Shown here: piece by piece, positions 1 to 8,733 of the stretch
Position numbering within the stretch: position 1 is the stretch's first letter
Layout: each line of letters opens with the position of its first letter
Assembly: GCF_020150815.1 (NCBI RefSeq)
Contig: NZ_CP083723.1
Span: forward strand, 2,666,001 to 2,730,000
Source of the DNA: Haloprofundus salilacus
Lineage (GTDB): Archaea > Halobacteriota > Halobacteria > Halobacteriales > Haloferacaceae
DNA length: 64,000 nucleotides
Direction of reading: 5' to 3'
Translations under genes and position numbers: made by a program
The notes under the pieces: generated by a model
Seen by the model: only the letters and a program-made list of their open reading frames with translations
Database searches by the model: none
What the model was told of the DNA's origin: nothing

Positions 1-1
1 C

Positions 2-730
2 CGCGGCGGACGGTACGCCAACAGCAACGTCGTACAGGTTCGGACGGGTGGCCCGAACGCGCTGGTCGAGAACGTGGACGTGGCGCTGGACGACCTCGCA
101 GCGGTTCCCACCGAGCGGACGACGCGCGGAATCTGGGCGCGCGAAGGCGAGTGCACCCGCGTCGTCGACTGCGACGTCGTCGTCGCCGAGTCGTTCGGCG
201 TCGTCGAAAGCGACGTCGAATCGGGCAGCAAATCGGACGAGGTGCCGAGCGTATCGGGCGCAATCGTCCACGGCGCGAAGGCGGGATGCCTCCGCATAGA
301 AGAGACGAGCATCGTCGTCGACGCCGACGGTGTAAACGCGGTGCGGTCGCTCGCAGCGAAGGGCGATCCGTTCTACGCGCCGTCGATGGTCGAACACGGG
401 GAGACGGTCGACCCGACGACGCTCGACCGGCGACTCGAACTCCTCGACGCGACGATTCGCGGCGACGCCGACGGCGTCGGAACGTACGGCCGGATGGCGG
501 TCGACGTCCGAAACCGCCGACACGACTCGACGGTTCGAGAGTGTGAGATTCGACAGTCGGGGCGCGAGCGCGACGGCGTGCGCGTCGTCGCCGCCGACCG
601 GGTCAGCGTCGTCGATTCCATCGTCGACGTGACTGGCGTGCAGTTCGACGTGGACGAGCGGAGCGCGGAGACGTTCGTGCGGTCGGGAGTGAGCGACGGC
701 AGCGGTTCAGACACGGTATCTCGAACGTGA
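2..730 (+). CDS. right-handed parallel beta-helix protein, 5' end outside window
   Basis: The reading frame is open from base 2 to a TGA at 728-730, so about 242 residues of the C-terminal part are seen and the start lies upstream. The protein is acidic, with repeated short strands of alternating hydrophobic residues followed by Asn/Asp/Gly turns (for example NALVENVDV, VREC, VDSIVDVTG). This is the texture of a parallel beta-helix (pectate-lyase-like) fold. No catalytic motif can be assigned from this fragment. In haloarchaea such proteins are often secreted or surface-associated, but the signal peptide would be in the missing part. The fold call is inference from repeat texture. Confidence 0.55.
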   Translation, partial: RGGRYANSNVVQVRTGGPNALVENVDVALDDLAAVPTERTTRGIWAREGECTRVVDCDVVVAESFGVVESDVESGSKSDEVPSVSGAIVHGAKAGCLRIEETSIVVDADGVNAVRSLAAKGDPFYAPSMVEHGETVDPTTLDRRLELLDATIRGDADGVGTYGRMAVDVRNRRHDSTVRECEIRQSGRERDGVRVVAADRVSVVDSIVDVTGVQFDVDERSAETFVRSGVSDGSGSDTVSRT

Positions 731-799
731 CGTACAGGCGATGGAACTGATTACTCGTCTGACGAATGATTAAGTACCACGAGGTCCCAAATCCAGAAT

Positions 800-1216
800 A
801 TGGGCAACAAAAACAAGACTATCTCGTTCCGCGTCAACGAGGACGCGTTCGAGACGCTCCGCGAGATCGCCGAGGAGCGGGACATCTCGCTGTCGGCGGT
901 GTTTCGCGACTACGTGGACACGCTCGTTGCCCACGACGGTCAGGTACGAGTCGTCCCCGAAGACGAGTTAGAACGGAGTTACGACGACGGCGCAACGGGG
1001 TTCCCGCCGACCGTCGAGGTTCCGAAAAGTTTCATCCGCGAGCACGAGCGCCTCGAACTGGAGACCGAACACCTCCGCGAGCAACTGGAGGAGCACAAGC
1101 GCTACGTCAACTACCTCCGCGAGCAACTCGAAGAACTCGACGGCGACGACGAGGACGTCATTCAACTCGAGGAGTTGGACGGCGAACGCGACGACCAGCC
1201 GTTCCGTCTGGGCTGA
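800..1216 (+). CDS. ribbon-helix-helix (CopG-like) protein with C-terminal coiled coil
   Basis: The 138-residue protein begins with the strand motif KTISFRVNEDAFETLREIAEE, followed by helices ending near SLSAVFRDYVDTL (residues 5-45). That is a classic ribbon-helix-helix DNA-binding domain. Residues 75-115 form a heptad-rich coiled coil (HERLELETEHLREQLEEHK) and the tail is acidic. The ATG at 800 is preceded by a TATA-like TTAAGTAC at 770-777, so a leaderless transcript fits. It probably acts as a dimeric transcription regulator with a long dimerisation helix. No target or operon partner is evident, and the next gene is convergent. Confidence 0.85.
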   Translation: MGNKNKTISFRVNEDAFETLREIAEERDISLSAVFRDYVDTLVAHDGQVRVVPEDELERSYDDGATGFPPTVEVPKSFIREHERLELETEHLREQLEEHKRYVNYLREQLEELDGDDEDVIQLEELDGERDDQPFRLG

Positions 1217-1241
1217 CGGTCGTTCTCCTCCGGTTCCGTCG

Positions 1242-1697
1242 TTACCGCGTCAGCGACTGCTTCGCTTCGGCAGACTTCTGTTGCATCTCCCGGTTGCCGT
1301 CGACGGCGGCGAGCGATTCGACCGCTTCGAGCGTCCGCACCGACTGGTCGAGAAACGAGAGCACGTCGCCGGGGTAGGCGTACAGCATATAGTCGTCGGT
1401 CATCACGTCGACGATGGCGTCGGGACCGAGACCCTGCGCGCGGAGGTCCAGCAGGTAGCTGACGAACTTGCGCTCGGGGTGGCCGCAGTACGGGTTGGTG
1501 TCGCAGTCGCAGTCGAGGAAATCCTGCGCGAAGTCCAGCACCCGCTCGCGAGTCGCCTCGTCGAGTTTTTCGAGACCGTCGCCCGTGTAGAGCACGTCCA
1601 GCGTCGCGCCCTTGAACGCGCCCTTCGGGATGCTCGTCTCCAGTTGAGAGGCGATCTGACGGTGGTTCTTCAGATAGATTTTGTCCGTGATGGCCAC
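1242..1697 (-). CDS. conserved haloarchaeal protein of unknown function with Cys/His cluster
   Basis: This encodes 151 residues from a GTG start (reading VAITDKIYLKNHRQ). An open frame continues upstream, but that part runs into the tRNA-His region and looks non-coding. The middle holds CDCDTNPYCGHPERKF, a C-x-C-x5-C-x-H cluster that could bind a metal. The N-terminal third resembles a small beta/alpha domain and the C-terminal third is a charged helix. I recognise it as a family conserved across haloarchaea (possibly DUF5814, not verified) but know no function. It is convergent with the RHH gene upstream. Confidence 0.75.
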   Translation of the reverse strand: MAITDKIYLKNHRQIASQLETSIPKGAFKGATLDVLYTGDGLEKLDEATRERVLDFAQDFLDCDCDTNPYCGHPERKFVSYLLDLRAQGLGPDAIVDVMTDDYMLYAYPGDVLSFLDQSVRTLEAVESLAAVDGNREMQQKSAEAKQSLTR

Positions 1698-1875
1698 TGT
1701 TGAACGGTGATAGACGGGTCGGCCCCAAAAGCGTCTCGCCTCTCCACTCTGCTGGTCGCAATTCATTGAACGGCGAGCGGTGGTCGCGCGGCCGTGAGCG
1801 TGTGCCCTGTCGCCGGATAGCGAATGCACAGTAAGTCGTAACGTATTTGAATCGCAGAAGAGTACGATTGGATGT

Positions 1876-1949
1876 GTCCGGGTTGGGGTAGTGGACCATC
1901 CTTCAGCCTTGTGGAGGCTGAGACGCGGGTTCGATTCTCGCACCTGGAC
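1876..1949 (+). tRNA. tRNA-His (anticodon GTG)
   Basis: A full cloverleaf can be drawn. The encoded G-1 at 1876 pairs with C73 at 1949. The acceptor stem is TCCGGGT/ACCTGGA, and the anticodon stem CAGCC/GGCTG carries loop TTGTGGA with anticodon GTG. The T-arm contains GGGTTCGATTCTCG. The extra G-1 typical of tRNA-His is present. No intron or encoded CCA is seen. A TATA-like element (CGTATTTGAA) lies about 26-30 bases upstream, and a T-rich stretch (TGTTTTTC) starting at 1951 may terminate transcription. The accessory region of about 4 kb begins directly downstream. Confidence 0.97.
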
Positions 1950-2095
1950 CTGTTTTTCTATTGATAATTTGTGGGCCTATAACCATCGTTAAGCAGATCT
2001 ACACCAACGTCTGAAACTTGTGAACTTTACAATAGATTGATAGAACCTTCTCATTGGGGCGATTTACTATTTCAGAGATGCTTGGGCGTCGGTCG

Positions 2096-2371
2096 CTATG
2101 AATCGAACACGGGATCTTCCACACCGATGAGTGACCACAGTTCGTCTCGGGTGATCTTCCCGAAGTCGGCTTTCCGGTGACAGCGAATACAGAGCGAAAT
2201 CACGTTTTCGAGGAAGTGAGCGTCCTCTTTTTGATGTTCACCCGAGTTGGTGAACCACCGAACAGGGACAATGTGGTGGACATCCGGTTTTCGATCGAGT
2301 TCATCGCGCGTACTGCCACACCGAGACTGTATGTTTAGAAAAGCTGAATTCCCGGGGTTCTGTTGAAACTC
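2096..2371 (-). pseudogene. HNH endonuclease, C-terminal remnant
   Basis: Reading the minus strand down to a TAG at 2096-2098 gives CGSTRDEL, then RKPDVHHIVPVRWF, then NVISLCIRCHRKADF. This is the zinc-binding core of an HNH nuclease (His-His, Asn, and the C-x2-C-H pair). The first zinc cysteine pair is incomplete and no start codon precedes it. The upstream frame runs into IS-like sequence and a stop at 2372-2374. It is therefore a 5'-truncated remnant, apparently broken where the IS-like end begins. HNH homing or restriction nucleases are common near tRNA-associated islands. Confidence 0.7.
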
Positions 2372-2426
2372 TCAATCAGGGATAGGTTGGCGAGGCCGTG
2401 CTGAATACAGAGAATCTATTCAGCAC
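2355..2426. mobile_element. possible solitary insertion-sequence end
   Basis: The stretch starts GGGGTTCTGTTGAAACTC, similar in style to the GGTTCTGTTG terminal repeats I remember for IS6-like haloarchaeal elements. It ends in a perfect 9-bp inverted repeat, GTGCTGAAT (2398-2406) and ATTCAGCAC (2418-2426). It abuts the truncated HNH frame. No transposase frame is intact in the surrounding 600 bp. I infer a leftover IS end or a small non-autonomous element; the family assignment is from memory only. Confidence 0.35.
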
Positions 2427-2595
2427 TGCGGTCCCGACAGCGGTATCTTTAGCAGAAATACATATGAAAAGAGATGTTTGGGTAAACCTCGGAACGAGGG
2501 AGTAACCTGCCGTCTCCTGGAATCTAGTCCAAAGTGGAGCCTGACGCGGTCGGTACACACTGAACTTATCCACTTTGATGGCTACCATTATTTGT

Positions 2596-4941
2596 ATGAG
2601 CGATCAGGCAGGGAGTGCTGGAGATAGATTCTGGGGGGACGCTGCCGATGAGCGCGCGCTTGATCGCTACGCCGCGCTCGTCAACATGGTCAACGACGGT
2701 ATTTACCAGCTTGACGCCGAGGGGCGGTTCGTGGCGGTCAACGACACCATCGTTGAATTGGCCGGCTACTCCCGGGAGGAACTCCTCGACGAACAGGCGT
2801 CACTTATGCTCGACGACGAGGACGTACATCGCATCCAGAGCGAGATCTATCGGCGTCTCACTCACGGCGACCGCGGGGACGACCCCATCGAGTTCACGGC
2901 CCAGACGGCCGAGGGCGACTCGATATCGTGCGAGCTGGAGCTGCACCTACTCGTTGAGGACGGCACGTTCGAGGGGACCATCGGGGTCGTACGCGACATC
3001 ACCTGCCAGAGACAGACGCAGCGAAAACTCCGCCGGTGCAAGCGCGAACTCCAGCAGAAAGAGCGCCAGTACGAGGCCGTCTTCGAGGACCCGAATATCC
3101 TCGTGGGTCTGTTAGAGTCGGACGGAACAGTGTTGGACATCAACCAGACGGCCATGGAGTATATTGAGGCTGATCTTGAGGCGGTAATAGGCGAGTCGTT
3201 CTGGGAGACGCCCTGGTGGGGCGATGACGACGGGATTCAGGACGACGTCTGCGAGTGGACCGGGCGGGCGTCCGCCGGCGAGTACGTCGACTTTGAGGCC
3301 GATCTTACCCGCCCGGACGGTGAGCCGTACACACTCAGTGGCTACTTCCGGCCGGTCACCAACGACGACGGTGAGGTCGTCTCTATCATCGTCTCCGATC
3401 GGGACATCACCGACCGCAAGCGCCGCGAACGCGAACTTAAGGAGTCCGAGCGCCGCTACCGAACGCTCACCAACGACGTCCTCGACACCTCCGACGTCGG
3501 CACGTTCATCCTTGATTCGAACTTCGAGGTCGTCTGGATTAACCAGGCCACAGAGCAGTACTTCGGGCTCGACCGTGAGGCGGTCGTCGGCCGAGACAAG
3601 CGCCGGCTCATCGAGGAGGAGATTGCCCCGATCTTAGAGGCGCCCGATCGCTTCACCGAGCGGGTGACCGCAACCTACGACGATAACACCTACACCGAGG
3701 AGTTCGAGTGTCACGTCCTCGGGGACGACGCACGCGAGGAGCGATGGCTCAACCACTGGAGTCAGCCCATCGAGTCGGGCCTCTACGCCGGCGGCCGCAT
3801 CGAGCACTACACCAACATCACTGAGCAGATCAAACGCGAGCGCGAACTCGAACGGGCGCTCGACCTGCTCGAGCACACCAAGCGCATCGCGGACGTCGGC
3901 GGCTGGGAGATCGACCCGGAGACCCAGGAGGTATTCTGGACCGAGCACCTCTTTGAGGTCCTCGAGGTGGACGCGGACGAGGAACCGCCGCTGGACGAGG
4001 CCCTCGCCGTCTACCACGAGGACGACCGGTCGGTCGTCGAGGACGCCGTCCAGAAAGCGCTCGACTCGGGCGACCCCTTCGACGTCGAGGCTCGGTTCCA
4101 GACCTCCAGCGATGAGGTACGCTGGCTCCGGGTTCAGGGGGCCCCGACCACCGTCGACGGCGACGTCGTCTCCCTCCGCGGGGCGGCCCAGGACGTTACC
4201 GACCGCAAACAGCGCGAGCGGCGGCTTGAAGAGCTGATCGACCGGTTAGAGGAGTCCAATGAGCGGCTCGAACAGTTCGCGTACGCGGCCTCACACGACC
4301 TACGGGAGCCCCTGCGGATGATTTCGAGCTACCTGCAGTTACTTGAGCGTCGGTACGCTGACGTCCTCGACGAGGACGGCGAGGAGTTCATCGAGTTCGC
4401 CGTCGACGGTGCCGAGCGGATGAAGGCGATGATAGAGGGCCTGCTCGAGTACTCTCGCGTCGACACGAGAGGCGACCCCTTCGAGCCCGTGGAGCTGGAT
4501 GCCGTCGTTGCGGACGTCTGCGATGATCTCCAGGTTCGGATTAAGGAGACCGACGCCGAAATCACTACTGACTCACTACCTCGCATCGACGGTGACGAGG
4601 AGCAGTTGCGCCAAGTGTTCCAGAACCTGCTGGACAATGCCATCGAGTACAGTGGCGATGAACCTCCCAGGGTGTATATTTCGGCCGACCGACAGGGTGC
4701 TGAGTGGGTCGTCTCGGTCAGCGATGAGGGAATCGGTATCGAGCCGGATGACACCGACCGCGTTTTCGAGGTGTTCCAGAGCCTTCACACCACCGACGAC
4801 CATGCAGGGTCGGGGATCGGGCTTGCGTTGTGCCAGCGCATCGTTGAGCGCCACGGTGGCGACATCTGGGTCGACTCCGAGCCTGGCGAGGGGACGACGT
4901 TCTCGCTTACACTCCCTGCGGCGAGTGAACACGAGAGGTAG
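2596..4941 (+). CDS. PAS-domain sensor histidine kinase (four PAS)
   Basis: A 781-residue soluble sensor kinase. Four PAS modules lie at about residues 25-140, 155-285, 290-420 and 425-545, each ending in the usual D-I-T-D/E-R PAC signature. They are followed by a HisKA dimerisation helix with phospho-accepting His567 (ASHDLREPL) and an ATPase domain with N-box (NLLDNAIEY), G1 (DEGIGIEP) and G2 (GSGIGLAL). There are no transmembrane segments, so it senses cytoplasmic cues such as redox state or ligands, probably as a one-protein sensor without an adjacent receiver. An earlier in-frame ATG exists at 2575. The ATG at 2596 is preferred because CTTATCC lies about 27 bases upstream. Codon use (more GAG, TAT, CTT) differs somewhat from flanking genes, consistent with accessory DNA. 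Confidence 0.92.
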   Translation: MSDQAGSAGDRFWGDAADERALDRYAALVNMVNDGIYQLDAEGRFVAVNDTIVELAGYSREELLDEQASLMLDDEDVHRIQSEIYRRLTHGDRGDDPIEFTAQTAEGDSISCELELHLLVEDGTFEGTIGVVRDITCQRQTQRKLRRCKRELQQKERQYEAVFEDPNILVGLLESDGTVLDINQTAMEYIEADLEAVIGESFWETPWWGDDDGIQDDVCEWTGRASAGEYVDFEADLTRPDGEPYTLSGYFRPVTNDDGEVVSIIVSDRDITDRKRRERELKESERRYRTLTNDVLDTSDVGTFILDSNFEVVWINQATEQYFGLDREAVVGRDKRRLIEEEIAPILEAPDRFTERVTATYDDNTYTEEFECHVLGDDAREERWLNHWSQPIESGLYAGGRIEHYTNITEQIKRERELERALDLLEHTKRIADVGGWEIDPETQEVFWTEHLFEVLEVDADEEPPLDEALAVYHEDDRSVVEDAVQKALDSGDPFDVEARFQTSSDEVRWLRVQGAPTTVDGDVVSLRGAAQDVTDRKQRERRLEELIDRLEESNERLEQFAYAASHDLREPLRMISSYLQLLERRYADVLDEDGEEFIEFAVDGAERMKAMIEGLLEYSRVDTRGDPFEPVELDAVVADVCDDLQVRIKETDAEITTDSLPRIDGDEEQLRQVFQNLLDNAIEYSGDEPPRVYISADRQGAEWVVSVSDEGIGIEPDDTDRVFEVFQSLHTTDDHAGSGIGLALCQRIVERHGGDIWVDSEPGEGTTFSLTLPAASEHER

Positions 4942-5907
4942 ACTACCTATCCCAACCCATTTTTCTGATCTGGTGATACCGCACGGAATCATGAGTACGT
5001 ACGCTGAATTCAGCACAACATTTCTATCACGTTCTGGAGGGTTTCAACCGAGTCGTTTCTAGGGGATAGGAGAGATAACTCCCGAAGACAGGAGAGATTC
5101 GTACTGTAATGTCGGATGTGCGTAACTGAGTCTCATAATCGGCTTCGAGTAGTCTCTGGACACAGGCGTCCTTCTAGGGCGGTCAGCGTTCGCCAGCGAA
5201 GGTTCATAATCGGGGAAACTCCCCGCAAGAAGAGCAGTAGAGGTCTGCGGTGATTCGCTAGGAACGATAGATGAAGATCGAACGAGGGGTTTGGTGTGGT
5301 TGACGAACGGTTGCGTGTCCGTTACCCTCCGTCGGTCGGAATGGGGCGTCGTAGATGAGAGAGAAACACCGGTAGTTGCGCCTCGGAGACAGTACAAAAC
5401 CGAGAGACCGGAACCGATTATGAACGTTCGACTCGTGATTTACTCGGGCGCCGAGACGCAGTTCCCAAGAGAGTACCCTTGTCGAAGCAGCGTATTCACA
5501 CTGTTTCAGTCGAATTTGGCTCACCTCCGGAGACGACGAGGCGTTCATAATCGGGTTCCCACAGCGTCTAAGACGTATTTACCGGAATTCAACTCCGATC
5601 ATGAATACTTGCGAAGTCCCTGAGAGTAGGTAGAGCGATTCAAGCCTTCTCTCCGGTCTCGAAGCCGATTATGAGTAAACGTTGGGTATCTGATAAACGC
5701 CCTAACAACTATTTCTGGAATTGCTCACAAGTACGCACGTTAGCTAAGCAAACCACGTACGCTCTCGTCAGTCGTTCGCCTGAATTTCGTAGGGTCGGCG
5801 GAACACTTGCGTCGGGAATCAGGGTTCGACGCAGCTCAACACCAGAGACCGAAGCGTCGCACTCGGGCACCCCTTCGAGTGGGGAGAGTCATCGAATCGA
5901 GCGAGAG
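4942..5907. other. long gene-free region of atypical composition
   Basis: About 960 bases lie between the histidine kinase and the small zinc protein, both transcribed toward it. I find no reading frame with haloarchaeal codon bias or recognisable similarity on either strand. The base composition is more AT-rich than the neighbours. It carries the TTCATAATCGG repeat cluster listed separately. It could be decayed mobile DNA, a non-coding RNA locus or an array of binding sites. Confidence 0.6.
5133..5674. repeat. cluster of six TTCATAATCGG-type motifs in both orientations
   Basis: Copies occur at 5133-5142, 5203-5213 and 5544-5554 on the plus strand. They occur at 5414-5424, 5595-5605 (one mismatch, CCGATCATGAA) and 5665-5674 on the minus strand. 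The outermost pair forms an exact 17-bp inverted repeat, TCATAATCGGCTTCGAG at 5133-5149 against 5658-5674. The first two and last two copies are each 70 bp apart. No known repeat family comes to mind. The spacers are unrelated, so this is not a CRISPR array. Confidence 0.6.
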
Positions 5908-6099
5908 CTAATACCCGCCCGCGTCGTCGAAACAGCGCCCACACCGCGACGCGTCGCCCTCGTCGACGGCGTCCGCTACATCGACGGAGACCGTCGACTC
6001 GGCGGAGACGTGAAACAGCGCGCCACAGGCAGCGAGTCTGTGAGTTTGGTCGGTGGACTTGTGAACGGTCTTCGTCTGTTCGTTGAGCACTCCGCGCAT
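5908..6099 (-). CDS. small haloarchaeal CxxC protein
   Basis: A 63-residue protein from ATG (6097-6099) to TAG (5908-5910). It reads MRGVLNEQTKTVHK, then CGALFHVS, and ends SRCGRCFDDAGGY. The conserved Cys in CGAL together with the C-x2-C near the end suggests a small zinc-binding fold. I recall many short haloarchaeal proteins with this pattern and ending, all of unknown function. Much longer overlapping frames exist here but lack family character. It is transcribed in the same direction as the methyltransferase, whose stop lies about 100 bp upstream. Confidence 0.7.
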   Translation of the reverse strand: MRGVLNEQTKTVHKSTDQTHRLAACGALFHVSAESTVSVDVADAVDEGDASRCGRCFDDAGGY

Positions 6100-6200
6100 A
6101 GTCTTTAGCGAGGGGATGTAGACAGTAAAAGGCAGTACCAACTCACTACGGTGAAGTGGCGTACGAGAGACACGTTTGGTGGCGAATGCCCCACCAGAGG

Positions 6201-6860
6201 TTACGCGCTCGTCTGTCTCGCCACCACTGCGTAGAACGGGTCCCGTCCCGCTTCGGTCTCCGGAACCACCCGAATCTCGTCGAACTCGCCGGCCGCCTCG
6301 AAGTACCGTCGAACTAACGCTGCCCGTTCGTCCATCGACGCCGTCCGCCACGCACGAATCGCTTTCCGGACGAACATCCGATTCGAGAAGGAGACGACGC
6401 AGACGCCGCCGGGACGGAGTACGCGCCGAATCTCGTCGAACACGGTACCCGGATACTGGAGATACTGGACGGAGACAGCAATCAGTACCGCGTCGACGGA
6501 TGCGTTCTCCATCGGAAGCGAAGGGGTCTCGTTGAGATCGCTCACGAAAAACTCGTCGAGCCGCGGATTTTCGGCCAACTCCGCTCGGTTGAGACCGTGG
6601 CCGACGACGCGTTCGTACTCGACGTCGTCGGGGAGATGCGACACCCAACTGCTCATCAGGTCGAGGACGACGCCGTCGGGTCGGAGTGTTTCCCAATACA
6701 GTTCCGTCAGTGTCGTCCGAAACGCCGCGTCGACGTGATGGACGAATCTGGGCGAGTCGTAAAACCGGGTGTCGTCGCCGGCGTCGAGTTTCGAGCGCTC
6801 GGTCGGAGAGAGGAGGGTTGGCGCGTCCGCTTCGACCCGCGTCTCGGAGCCGTCGGTCAC
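6201..6860 (-). CDS. class I SAM-dependent methyltransferase
   Basis: A 219-residue protein with a Rossmann-like methyltransferase domain. Motif I is VVLDLMSSWVSHLP (about residues 63-76), then acidic motif II-like VGHGLN, motif III LPMENASVDAVL (about 115-126) and LRPGGVCVVSFSNR (about 148-161). The motif I glycines are replaced by MSS, as in the FkbM/UbiE-like relatives found near haloarchaeal membrane genes. The GTG start at 6858-6860 lies one base after the stop of the upstream M50 protease gene, so the two are almost certainly cotranscribed. The substrate is unknown. Confidence 0.85.
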   Translation of the reverse strand: MTDGSETRVEADAPTLLSPTERSKLDAGDDTRFYDSPRFVHHVDAAFRTTLTELYWETLRPDGVVLDLMSSWVSHLPDDVEYERVVGHGLNRAELAENPRLDEFFVSDLNETPSLPMENASVDAVLIAVSVQYLQYPGTVFDEIRRVLRPGGVCVVSFSNRMFVRKAIRAWRTASMDERAALVRRYFEAAGEFDEIRVVPETEAGRDPFYAVVARQTSA

Positions 6861-6861
6861 C

Positions 6862-8037
6862 TCAGAGTGACTCCGGTGGGTTCGAGGAGCGAAGCGAGCG
6901 AATCGCTTCGGAAGAGCCGCTAGTCTGGATGATGTCGAACGCCGTCATGAGGTCCGTCCGCGAGACGATGCCGACGATCTCGCCGTTGGCGTCGATGACG
7001 GGGAGTCGGCCGACGCCGCGCTCTTGCATCGTCTGCAGTGCCTCCATCGCGTCGAGGTCGGGCGTGACGCTCGCGATGTCGCGCGACATCACGTCCTCGA
7101 CGCGGTAGGCGTCGCGTTCGACCTCGTTGACCGACCGGGCGTCGTTCAGCGTCACCATGCCGACGAGGCGACCGTCGCGCATCACCGGGTAGCCGGTGTG
7201 TCGCTCGCTGAACATCCGGTTCATCAGTTCGGCGATGCTGGTGTCCTTGTCGACGGTGTGAAGGTCCTCCTTGCCGGTCATGATGTCCCGGACGGTCACG
7301 TCCTGGAACGCCGCCTTCATGACGGTCTGTTGGGCCTCGCTGGAGGCGCCGATGTAGATGAAGAAGGCGAGCGCGACGAGCCAGAGGTTCGCGAACAGGC
7401 CGAAGATGCCGAGCAACAGCGCGAACCCTTTGCCGACTTCGGCCGCGATTTTGGTCGCTCGGGCGTACGACCGGTCGCGGGCCAGTAGCGCCCGGAGGAC
7501 ACGGCCGCCGTCCATCGGAAAGCCCGGGAGCATGTTGAACACCGCGAGCAGGATGTTCGTCAACGCGAGATAGCCGAGAACGAACTTGAGGGCGTCGAAA
7601 CTCGACGGGAGGGCGAAAAACGCGAGGTACGAGAGGACGCCGAGGGCGACGCTGACGACAGGACCGGCGAGGGCGACGTTGAGTTCCTGCTTCCAGTTTT
7701 CGGGCATCTCGGTGAACCGGGCGACGCCGCCGAACAGCCACAGCGTGATGGATTCGATCTCGAAGCCGTAGCGGAGCGCGACGAGCGAGTGGCCGAACTC
7801 GTGGAGGAGAACGCAGGCGAACAGACCGATGGCGGCGGCGCTGCCGAGAATCCACGGCATCACGCCCGTCGTCAGCGCATCGGAGTCGAGCGACGACCCG
7901 AACAGATCGTTGACCGTCCCCGCGAGCGATCCGACGTCGAGACCGATGAGATAGGCGAAAAGCGGCAGCACCAACAGGAACGTGAAATCTAATCGGATGG
8001 GGATGCCGAAGGCGCTACCGATTCGAATACCTCGCAT
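6862..8037 (-). CDS. site-2-type metalloprotease (M50) with CBS pair
   Basis: A 391-residue integral membrane zinc protease. Transmembrane helices fill residues 1-230. The zinc motif HEFGH is at 79-83, and the second metal ligand region NMLPGFPMDGGR is typical of archaeal S2P/SpoIVFB-like enzymes. Residues 250-375 form two CBS domains that likely bind an adenosine nucleotide and gate activity. These enzymes cut transmembrane substrates inside the membrane, for example anti-regulators. The ATG at 8037 follows a TATA-like region. The gene heads a two-gene operon with the methyltransferase, from which it is separated by one base. Confidence 0.92.
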   Translation of the reverse strand: MRGIRIGSAFGIPIRLDFTFLLVLPLFAYLIGLDVGSLAGTVNDLFGSSLDSDALTTGVMPWILGSAAAIGLFACVLLHEFGHSLVALRYGFEIESITLWLFGGVARFTEMPENWKQELNVALAGPVVSVALGVLSYLAFFALPSSFDALKFVLGYLALTNILLAVFNMLPGFPMDGGRVLRALLARDRSYARATKIAAEVGKGFALLLGIFGLFANLWLVALAFFIYIGASSEAQQTVMKAAFQDVTVRDIMTGKEDLHTVDKDTSIAELMNRMFSERHTGYPVMRDGRLVGMVTLNDARSVNEVERDAYRVEDVMSRDIASVTPDLDAMEALQTMQERGVGRLPVIDANGEIVGIVSRTDLMTAFDIIQTSGSSEAIRSLRSSNPPESL

Positions 8038-8207
8038 ACCCCGAGTTAGGAACCGGGCCTTCTTAAACTCGGGCGTGGTTCGACGGTGGCGTTCGGTTAC
8101 GGAGACCCACCGTCGCCTCGTCGGTCTCTCGCGTTCGTCGGCCTCTCACGCTCGTCGGTGCCGAACGCGGGAGCAACGTTTACGCCCCGGAAGTCGTAGA
8201 CGTGAGT

Positions 8208-8597
8208 ATGGAATCCAGCGAATCCCGAGACGGCGGTGCGGTCGTCAAACGCGAGTCGGACATCGAGTACAAATCGGTCGGCGCGGCCGACGGGATGCGG
8301 AAAGGCGTGCTCCTGAGCGACGCCGACGGCGCGCCACACTTCGCGATTCGGCGCTTCACCCTCAACCCCGGAGCGTCGGTGCCGAAGCACACTAACGAAG
8401 TCGAACACGAGCAGTACGTCCTCGACGGCGAGTACACCGTCGGCGTCGGCGACGAGGAGTACGAGGTGTCCGCGGGCGACTCGCTTCTCATTCCTGCGGG
8501 CGTCGTCCACTGGTACCGAAACGAGGGCGAGGAGGCAGGCGCGTTCCTCTGTGCGGTGCCGAACGGCGACGACAGCATCGAACTCGTCGAGGAGTAG
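8208..8597 (+). CDS. cupin domain protein
   Basis: A 129-residue single-domain cupin. The two cupin motifs are visible as KHTNEVEHEQYVLDGEYTV (about residues 62-80) and DSLLIPAGVVHWYRNEG (about 92-108), giving His/His/Glu and His metal ligands. Metal-binding cupins of this size include small dioxygenases, isomerases and sugar-binding proteins, so the activity cannot be named. A GTG six bases upstream (8202) is an alternative start. The ATG at 8208 is chosen for its distance from TTTACG at 8179-8184. Confidence 0.82.
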   Translation: MESSESRDGGAVVKRESDIEYKSVGAADGMRKGVLLSDADGAPHFAIRRFTLNPGASVPKHTNEVEHEQYVLDGEYTVGVGDEEYEVSAGDSLLIPAGVVHWYRNEGEEAGAFLCAVPNGDDSIELVEE

Positions 8598-8733
8598 CCG
8601 AGTAGCCGAGAGTCGAGTCGTCGAGAACCAAGACAGAGTCATTCCGGAGCCGGCGGCCGGATCGAGCGTTGCTTCGGGGTCGTCGCTCCCGAGAGTCGAA
8701 TCCCTGAAATACCTCGTTCTCGTACCACGCGAC

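Noticed and set aside
2376-2588. 70-codon minus-strand frame ending at the IS-like region
   Set aside because: It has no protein character, overlaps the inverted repeat and the promoter of the histidine kinase.
5133-5674. CRISPR array
   Set aside because: The motif is only 10-11 bp, lies in both orientations and is irregularly spaced, unlike direct repeats of about 30 bp. No cas1 or cas2 is near.
1950-5907. Second tRNA-His attachment copy marking an intact integrative element
   Set aside because: I looked for GGTTCGATTCTCGCACC downstream and saw no copy; no integrase gene is present either.
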